Positions 14,925 to 19,645 of a stretch of DNA of 19,645 nucleotides are shown piece by piece. The position numbers and the translations under genes are program-made. Within the stretch, counting starts at the first letter, position 1, and each line of letters starts with the position of its first letter. Origin of the DNA: Clostridiales bacterium (GTDB lineage: Bacteria; Bacillota; Clostridia; Oscillospirales; Ruminococcaceae); assembly GCA_012799315.1 (NCBI GenBank), contig JAAZLM010000085.1, positions 1 to 19,645 on the forward strand, written 5' to 3'. Under the pieces are notes generated by a model, which did no database searches, was not told where the DNA came from, and was given only the letters and a program-made list of their open reading frames with translations.

Positions 14925-14932
14925 ATTATAAC
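14925..14932 (-). promoter_or_regulatory. possible extended -10 element for uvrC
   Basis: On the minus strand TGTTATAAT forms an extended -10 (TATAAT at 14930-14925), but no clear -35 is seen, and transcription would begin within the Shine-Dalgarno region. It may be non-functional. Confidence 0.3.
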
Positions 14933-14971
14933 ATATCGAAACATCGAATAAAAGTCATCTTAATTATAACT

Positions 14972-14999
14972 TAAAGGTGACTGAATTCAGTCACCTTTA
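14972..14999. terminator. 28-bp perfect palindrome between gpsA and uvrC (terminator-like hairpin)
   Basis: Both halves are exact reverse complements around GAATTC (centre 14985/14986); each arm carries AAAGGTGACT. As RNA it would be a stem of about 12 bp with an AAUU loop, just beyond the gpsA stop (15028) on the minus strand. The sequence after it is AAGTTATAATT, not a clean U-tract. It may be the end of the der-plsY-gpsA transcript, or a DNA site for a dimeric regulator. Confidence 0.55.
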
Positions 15000-15027
15000 C
15001 ATAGCTTTATATTGAAGTAAGTCGAAT

Positions 15028-16032
15028 TTAATGTATCCAGCTTGATTCGCTTTCATGCCTTCTTGGCCTGCTCATAAGAGATTTCAAGCTGTCTGCAACC
15101 TCCCTATCGCCGAAAAGGACAGCATATAACTGATTTACGATCGGCATATCAACATTAATCTTCTTAGCTAGTTCGTACGCAACCTTTGTGCAGGTATAAC
15201 CCTCGACAGTGCCGATTTTTTCGATTGCCTTTTTTGTTTTGGTGCCTTGTCCGATCAAAATGCCGGCACGGCGATTCCTACTATGCATACTTGTGCAAGT
15301 TACGATTAGATCGCCGATCCCAGTTAATCCGGCGAATGTTTCAGCCTTACCGCCAAGGGCCAGCCCCAGTCTTGAAATTTCCGCAATTCCTCTAGTCATA
15401 ATAGCCGCTTTAGTATTGTCGCCCAGCTGCATACCATCGGTAATTCCTACTGCTAATGCGATTATATTTTTAAGTGCCGCACCGATCTCGCAGCCGACAA
15501 TATCGTTATTTATATATATCCTAAACATATCGTTCATTAGGACATCTTGAATATACTCGGCTTTTTTAGGATCCTTGCTACCGACAACAACTGTTGTAGG
15601 CATCCCCCTTGCGACTTCCTCCGCATGGCACGGCCCAGATAGAACAACTATGTTATTGTTCGGGTTCTCCTCCTCTAACACCTCGGACAATCTCTTGAAT
15701 GTATCGTCCTCAAGCCCTTTACCGACATTGACAATTATAGTGTTCTTTGCGAGGTGGGGCGCTGCTTGTTTTGCCACCGTCCTCACCCATTGAGAGGGTA
15801 TCGCATAAAGAACAATCTCAGCATCAGCAATGCATGAAATATCCGTTGTTAGTCCGATTGATGGCGACACCGCTATATTCGGTAGGAGTTTCCTATTCTC
15901 CCCATCCCTCCTAATAGCGTCAATTTCATGAGAAAAAGCCGACCACATAGTAATATCGTGACCATTCTTATCAAGCATTACGGCTAGAGATGTACCAAAT
16001 CCACCCGAACCTAAAACAACAATTCTTGCCAT
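15028..16032 (-). CDS. gpsA: NAD(P)+-dependent glycerol-3-phosphate dehydrogenase
   Basis: GpsA reduces dihydroxyacetone phosphate to sn-glycerol 3-phosphate, the backbone of phospholipids. The 334-residue protein has the N-terminal Rossmann motif VVLGSGGFGTSLAVML (5-20), the VNVGKGLE segment, VLSGPCHAEEVARGMPTTVVVG and the substrate/catalytic region GAALKNIIALAVGITDGMQLGDNTKAA, with GLTGIGDLIVTCTSMHSRNR later; all are standard for the family. AAAGGATGG lies about 8 nt before the ATG. It follows plsY by 64 nt, and the two act in sequence: GpsA makes the acceptor that PlsY acylates. Confidence 0.95.
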   Translation of the reverse strand: MARIVVLGSGGFGTSLAVMLDKNGHDITMWSAFSHEIDAIRRDGENRKLLPNIAVSPSIGLTTDISCIADAEIVLYAIPSQWVRTVAKQAAPHLAKNTIIVNVGKGLEDDTFKRLSEVLEEENPNNNIVVLSGPCHAEEVARGMPTTVVVGSKDPKKAEYIQDVLMNDMFRIYINNDIVGCEIGAALKNIIALAVGITDGMQLGDNTKAAIMTRGIAEISRLGLALGGKAETFAGLTGIGDLIVTCTSMHSRNRRAGILIGQGTKTKKAIEKIGTVEGYTCTKVAYELAKKINVDMPIVNQLYAVLFGDREVADSLKSLMSRPRRHESESSWIH

Positions 16033-16096
16033 TGTGAACCATCCTTTCCTTCCAACGACATGATAAACTACTATACCTATATCAAATTTAACTGCT

Positions 16097-16744
16097 TTAT
16101 TTACCTAATTTATTCTCTGTACCGTTAATTATCCTCTTTATATTATTCCTGTGCATAAAAACAACGACAGCGCCAATACAGCCAGCAAGCACGGCCTCTA
16201 TAATAGCATTCTGCCTGCCTTTAATTGCGTGTAGAATGTAAGTTACTATTGGGTAAGAAAATGCAGCTGCTATCGATCCGACCGATACCATTTTTGTCAC
16301 GATGACTAATATAGCAAACAAGGCAATCAATATAATTCCTACAATTGGATCGATTACAAGCAAAATTGACACCGACACAAGGATACCTTTTCCACCTTTA
16401 AACCTATAATAGATCGGGAATACATGACCGATCATGGCAAAGAATCCTGAAATATATCCGCCAATCATAGCTAGATCCTCTGCTCCACCAACATCCCCGA
16501 TTAAAGAGAAAAATAACTTCCCTATCAGGACTGCAATAACTCCCTTTAAAACATCTCCTATAAGGGTGAAGAATGCGGGCAATTTGCCCATTGTTCGCAG
16601 AACATTAGTTAGCCCCGCATTACCGCTGCCCATATCACGAATGTCCTTTTTTGCGACAATTCTCGTAACTATAATGGCGGTGTTTATACTGCCTATTAAA
16701 TAGGAAGTTATAATAGTTAGGATAAATGCTAATACAACTTGCAT
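16097..16744 (-). CDS. plsY: acyl-phosphate:glycerol-3-phosphate acyltransferase
   Basis: PlsY is a membrane enzyme that transfers an acyl chain from acyl-phosphate to glycerol 3-phosphate, giving lysophosphatidic acid. The 215-residue protein is very hydrophobic, with about five to seven membrane segments. It has the family motifs SYLIGSINTAII (14-25), DMGSGNAGLTNVLRTMG (37-53) and HVFPIYYRFKGGKGI (around 108-122), the last two being the conserved G3P/acyl-phosphate loops. AAAGGAA precedes the ATG. It sits between der and gpsA in an order seen often in Firmicutes. No plsX, which makes its acyl-phosphate, is in the window. Confidence 0.95.
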   Translation of the reverse strand: MQVVLAFILTIITSYLIGSINTAIIVTRIVAKKDIRDMGSGNAGLTNVLRTMGKLPAFFTLIGDVLKGVIAVLIGKLFFSLIGDVGGAEDLAMIGGYISGFFAMIGHVFPIYYRFKGGKGILVSVSILLVIDPIVGIILIALFAILVIVTKMVSVGSIAAAFSYPIVTYILHAIKGRQNAIIEAVLAGCIGAVVVFMHRNNIKRIINGTENKLGK

Positions 16745-16790
16745 ATCTAAACATTCCTTTCGGAGTATCTTTATTAATTAATATTCGGGA

Positions 16791-18116
16791 TTATTCCCCT
16801 TGACCACGTTCCCTAGCAATAATTCTAATCGGGGTTCCTTCCAGTCCGAATGTTAATCTAAGTTGATTTTCAATATATCGCCGATAAGAGAAGTGGAATA
16901 AATCAATTTTGTTCACGAATATTACGAATGTTGGCGGGCGGGTCGATGGTTGTGTAATGTAGTAGATCTTGAGCCTTTTGCCCTTTTCTGATGGGGGTTG
17001 TACCCGTGCCGTCGCATCATGGAGTAAGTCGTTGAGCTTTCCCGTTGAAATGCGCATCATGTTTTGCTCATTGACATACTTAATCAATTCATATAGCTTG
17101 CCAATTCGCAGTCCCGTAATTGCCGATATGAACACATAGGGCACATATGACATAAAGGCGAAATCGCCTTCTAATGACTTCCTATATTCGCCCATAGTTC
17201 TATCCGTCTTATCGACGGCGTCCCATTTATTTACGGCTATTATACATCCCTTCCCCTGATCATGCGCATATCCGGCAACTTTAGAATCCTGTTCGGTGAA
17301 TCCCTCTAATGCATCGATCATTATGACGCATACGTCGGCTCTATCGACTGCCATATATGCCCTTAAAACGCTATATCTTTCTATGTTTTCATTCACACGT
17401 GATTTTCTTCGAATACCAGCAGTATCGATAAAGACGTATTTATCGCTGCCATGCTCGACGACTGTGTCCGTTGCATCCCTTGTAGTGCCGGGTATATTCG
17501 ATACAATCGCTCGCTCTTCTCCTGCTAGTTTGTTGACTAAGGACGACTTGCCAACATTAGGCTTTCCGATTAGTGCAACTTTAATATAATCATCGCTATA
17601 ATCTTCATCAAATTCCTCTGGTAAGTGTTCAAACACCTTATCCAGAAGATCCCCCGTTCCATGCCCGTGAACAGCCGATACGGGCACGGGATCGCCAATC
17701 CCAAGGTTGTAGAATTCATATAATTCGACCGGTGGTTCGCCGACGGTGTCGCATTTATTTACACATAATACGATGGGCTTTGAACTTTTCATAAGCATTG
17801 ATGCAACATCAGTATCATTTGCAGTTACGCCGGAGGTTAGGTCGGTCACAAGTATGATGACGTCCGCCCTTTCGATAGCTAGCTCGGCTTGCCTCCTCAT
17901 TTGGACAAGGAGAATATCATTGGTTTTCGGTTCGATTCCGCCCGTGTCTACAAGCATGAATTGTTTATTCTCCCATTCACAAGGCGCATAAACTCTATCC
18001 CGTGTTACGCCGGGTGTATCGTCAACAATGGACAATCGTTTCCCAATTAGTTTATTGAATAATGTGGACTTCCCTACATTAGGCCGCCCTACAATAGCTA
18101 CAATAGGTCTTGACAC
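16791..18116 (-). CDS. der: ribosome biogenesis GTPase Der (EngA), GTG start
   Basis: Der is a tandem GTPase needed for 50S ribosome assembly. The 441-residue protein has two G domains: GRPNVGKST (10-18), DTPG (33-36), DTGG (57-60), NKCD (120-123), then GKPNVGKSS (184-192), DTAG (231-234) and NKWD (296-299). A C-terminal KH-like domain carries KRLKIYYITQPSTRPPTFV and YIENQLRLTFGLEGTPIRI. The start is GTG, 10 nt after AAGGAG; the ATG inside that upstream stretch is in another frame. It leads the der-plsY-gpsA cluster with a promoter at 18166-18194. Confidence 0.95.
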   Translation of the reverse strand: MSRPIVAIVGRPNVGKSTLFNKLIGKRLSIVDDTPGVTRDRVYAPCEWENKQFMLVDTGGIEPKTNDILLVQMRRQAELAIERADVIILVTDLTSGVTANDTDVASMLMKSSKPIVLCVNKCDTVGEPPVELYEFYNLGIGDPVPVSAVHGHGTGDLLDKVFEHLPEEFDEDYSDDYIKVALIGKPNVGKSSLVNKLAGEERAIVSNIPGTTRDATDTVVEHGSDKYVFIDTAGIRRKSRVNENIERYSVLRAYMAVDRADVCVIMIDALEGFTEQDSKVAGYAHDQGKGCIIAVNKWDAVDKTDRTMGEYRKSLEGDFAFMSYVPYVFISAITGLRIGKLYELIKYVNEQNMMRISTGKLNDLLHDATARVQPPSEKGKRLKIYYITQPSTRPPTFVIFVNKIDLFHFSYRRYIENQLRLTFGLEGTPIRIIARERGQGE

Positions 18117-18165
18117 TCTGGCTCATCTCCTTAACATTTAACTGCTGCATATAATTCTTATATCT

Positions 18166-18194
18166 ATTATACCTTATTTAGATAGCATTTTCCA
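18166..18194 (-). promoter_or_regulatory. promoter of the der-plsY-gpsA cluster
   Basis: On the minus strand TGGAAA (18194-18189) and a perfect TATAAT (18171-18166) are separated by 17 nt. This lies in the ~260-bp gap between rpmF and der, which otherwise holds only the rpmF terminator and AT-rich sequence. Confidence 0.55.
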
Positions 18195-18248
18195 TTATAA
18201 ATACAAAAGAATATAAACCATCTATAAACATTACCTTGTAATTTACAC

Positions 18249-18281
18249 AAAAAATTAAAGGAGGTCTTTCCCCCTCCTTTA
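18249..18281 (-). terminator. intrinsic terminator after rpmF
   Basis: On the minus strand TAAAGGAGG (18281-18273) pairs with CCTCCTTTA (18264-18256), 9 bp with an 8-nt loop, and is followed by ATTTTTT. It ends the DUF177-rpmF transcript about 95 nt after the rpmF stop. The arm contains an AGGAGG sequence but no gene follows it. Confidence 0.78.
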
Positions 18282-18375
18282 CACTTTGAGATTTTCTCGT
18301 AAATGAGAATCAAGAGGAAGAATATATGCATCATTCCTGAAAACATATCTAATCCTCTTTTCTCTTAATTCTTCA

Positions 18376-18558
18376 TTACGCCTCGACTTTTAGAACCTCT
18401 TTACCTTTGTAATAACCGCAAGCTCTGCAAACCTTATGTGGTGCTTTTAGCTCATTGCATTGTGTGCAACGTGAAAAAGCTGGAGCTTGTAACTTCGAAG
18501 TAGAAGCACGTCTTTTATCCCGTCTTGTACTGGAAGTTCTTCTCTGTGGTACTGCCAT
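18376..18558 (-). CDS. rpmF: 50S ribosomal protein L32 (four-cysteine, zinc-ribbon form)
   Basis: The 60-residue basic protein begins MAVPQRRTSSTRRDKRR, the diagnostic L32 start. Cys31, Cys34, Cys44 and Cys47 (CTQC and CRAC) form the zinc ribbon, so this is the zinc-binding form rather than the Cys-less paralogue used under zinc limitation in some bacteria. A near-perfect Shine-Dalgarno (AAGGAGGTG) precedes the ATG. It follows the DUF177 gene by 33 nt, as is common. A terminator follows, so plsX/fabH do not continue the operon here. Confidence 0.96.
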   Translation of the reverse strand: MAVPQRRTSSTRRDKRRASTSKLQAPAFSRCTQCNELKAPHKVCRACGYYKGKEVLKVEA

Positions 18559-18591
18559 TTTGGCACCTCCTTAATAAAAACTCAATTATAA

Positions 18592-19059
18592 TTAGTCATG
18601 TTCACATTTGCAATCACTTTCATTAAGATTATGCCCGCAAATAAAACATAGACCCTTGCAATCTTCACTACATATCATTTTTGTTGGTAATCCCAGCAAA
18701 ACAATATCTGTCGCTATTTCACCAATATCAATCTCATCATCGACAACATGCAAATATTCATCGTTTGTTTCCTCATCAAAGCCCGCAGCATTTGCATCCT
18801 TGACCAAGGTAGCATCATAGGTGAATGAATGGTTTTGCACATATTCGCCTAGACATCTATCGCAGATTAAATTGACTTCTGCATCAATCTTTAGCTTTAA
18901 AGTGACAATTCTTATACGGCTATTGATGATAGCATTAATTTTAACAGGTGACTTGAATGGGAAATTCCCATCTATATCAATATAGGATAGATCAAGCGAA
19001 AAATCATATTCTTTTTGCTCGTCCACTCCCTGAAAATATTGATTGACATCTAACTTCAT
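18592..19059 (-). CDS. YceD/DUF177 family protein
   Basis: This 155-residue protein belongs to the YceD (DUF177) family, whose genes usually precede rpmF, as here; family work links it to 23S rRNA or large-subunit biogenesis, but the exact role here is inferred. An internal CDRC pair (66-69) is followed by a C-terminal Cys-rich segment (Cys130, 134, 138, 141, 150, 152, including GLCFICGHNLN), which may bind zinc. The middle is acidic (about 94-113). The Shine-Dalgarno AGAGGTG is about 12 nt from the ATG, longer than usual. It is transcribed from a perfect-consensus promoter. Confidence 0.9.
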   Translation of the reverse strand: MKLDVNQYFQGVDEQKEYDFSLDLSYIDIDGNFPFKSPVKINAIINSRIRIVTLKLKIDAEVNLICDRCLGEYVQNHSFTYDATLVKDANAAGFDEETNDEYLHVVDDEIDIGEIATDIVLLGLPTKMICSEDCKGLCFICGHNLNESDCKCEHD

Positions 19060-19096
19060 TTAAATTCACTACACCTCTCATAATGTCACAAAGTGT

Positions 19097-19125
19097 ATTA
19101 TACAATGTTTCTCCCATTTTGTCAA
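19097..19125 (-). promoter_or_regulatory. perfect-consensus sigma-A promoter of DUF177-rpmF
   Basis: On the minus strand TTGACA (19125-19120) and TATAAT (19102-19097) are separated by exactly 17 nt, matching all 12 consensus positions. This fits a highly expressed ribosomal protein operon. Confidence 0.88.
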
Positions 19126-19163
19126 TACAAATATTGTTTTTTATATGGAATTTTAATCATAGC

Positions 19164-19197
19164 AAAAACATCGAACCAGTGACGGCTCCGATGTTTT
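19164..19197 (-). terminator. intrinsic terminator after the P-loop protein gene
   Basis: On the minus strand AAAACATCG then GAGCC (19197-19184) pairs with GGTTC then GATGTTTT (19177-19165 side) with one bulged G and loop GTCACT. A T-run of five follows. It lies about 25 nt after the stop at 19223 and just before the DUF177 promoter. Confidence 0.78.
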
Positions 19198-19222
19198 CAC
19201 CATGAATATATTACAGTATGTT

Positions 19223-19627
19223 TTAGAGGTATTTCTTTACACTTTCTGGGAGGTCGCTCTCGTCCGCTGAAACAGTGAATACCATTTCAACATCTTTTTC
19301 AAGTAGTTTTTCAAGTTTAGATAAAAGCAATCCTAGCCCATCTAAATCGTTCTTGCCGACTTTGAGAATTGAATCAACATATACACCCATGATATCATAA
19401 TTGCCTGCTAACATTCCAGCTACAAAGCCATAGAAAGATTCATAGTTGTCAATGCCATAATGGTCAACATCGGCAATTCTCACACTACGGTCGATGTCAA
19501 AGTTGAGCTTTGTTGTCTTATCAATGCAAACCAAATATCCTTTTGTTGTTTTTGCCGCCTCATTAATTGTGTTAATGAGAATTTTTGTTTTGCCTGTGCC
19601 TTTGTTACCAACAATTAACTTAATCAT
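19223..19627 (-). CDS. small P-loop NTPase-like protein of unknown function
   Basis: From the ATG at 19627 this is a 134-residue protein beginning MIKLIVGNKGTGKT, with a Walker A motif at 7-14. A hydrophobic strand ending in Asp (YDIMGVYVDSIL, about 77-88) may be Walker B. There is no room for a full AAA+ or RecA core, so it is a minimal P-loop protein. Similar short ATP-binding proteins occur in Clostridia without assigned function. Starts at 19636 and 19633 are also in frame, but the GGAGGA at 19637-19642 is too close to them; 19627 has a 9-nt spacing. The sequence ends just upstream, so its promoter and upstream neighbour are not seen. Confidence 0.75.
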   Translation of the reverse strand: MIKLIVGNKGTGKTKILINTINEAAKTTKGYLVCIDKTTKLNFDIDRSVRIADVDHYGIDNYESFYGFVAGMLAGNYDIMGVYVDSILKVGKNDLDGLGLLLSKLEKLLEKDVEMVFTVSADESDLPESVKKYL

Positions 19628-19636
19628 ACTCATCAT

Positions 19637-19642
19637 TCCTCC
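19637..19642 (-). promoter_or_regulatory. Shine-Dalgarno that favours the inner ATG of the P-loop gene
   Basis: GGAGGA on the minus strand abuts the first in-frame ATG (19636), is 3 nt from the second (19633) and 9 nt from the third (19627), which favours 19627. Confidence 0.55.
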
Positions 19643-19645
19643 ATT

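Noticed and set aside
1..19645. Search for defence islands, phage or transposase genes, CRISPR arrays, tRNA or rRNA
   Set aside because: None seen; every substantial gene has a housekeeping assignment or a short conserved-hypothetical character.

Overview
This window reads as a chromosomal housekeeping segment of an AT-leaning Gram-positive bacterium, most likely a Clostridia-class Firmicute (Oscillospiraceae/Ruminococcus-like). The reasons are purine-rich Shine-Dalgarno sites before nearly every gene, several near-consensus sigma-A promoters, a DUF177-rpmF pair with a four-cysteine L32, meso-diaminopimelate dehydrogenase, PlsY, and a PurO-type IMP cyclohydrolase next to a stand-alone AICAR formyltransferase. 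Taxonomy is inferred from protein and motif memory; no search was run.

Left edge (1-877): the C-terminal part of a Ser/Thr-rich, single-pass membrane protein ends at 542. It is followed by a sigma-A-like promoter (625-651), a roughly 200-nt leader that can fold into a branched structure, and a strong intrinsic terminator (817-852) that ends 12 nt before the purE Shine-Dalgarno. This looks like a transcription-attenuation leader for the purine operon and is the most interesting item here; I could not match it to a known riboswitch class.

Purine operon (878-8444, + strand): purE, purC, purF, purM, purN, a PurO-like IMP cyclohydrolase, a stand-alone AICAR formyltransferase, and purD. Genes are 10-35 nt apart, and purM and purN overlap. 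Together they cover PRPP to phosphoribosylamine (PurF), GAR (PurD), FGAR (PurN), AIR (PurM), CAIR (PurE), SAICAR (PurC), then FAICAR and IMP (split PurH function). FGAM synthetase (purL/Q/S), purK and purB are absent from the window and must lie elsewhere or, for purK, may not exist. nth (endonuclease III) converges on purD and their 3' ends overlap by 28 bp.

Middle (9075-11441): divergent promoters for nth (-) and ddh (+), then ddh with its terminator, and ychF with a strong bidirectional terminator shared with the opposing minus-strand cluster.

Right half (11467-19645, all - strand), reading right to left: a small P-loop protein with its own terminator; DUF177-rpmF behind a perfect-consensus promoter and ending in a terminator; der-plsY-gpsA (ribosome assembly GTPase and glycerophospholipid entry), ending near a 28-bp perfect palindrome; uvrC; then rsmD-coaD-coiled-coil gene behind a strong promoter.

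No mobile elements, CRISPR arrays, tRNAs or rRNAs were seen. The coding content is ordinary; novelty, if any, lies in the purE leader, the chimeric final steps of IMP synthesis, and several perfect palindromes at promoters and gene ends.
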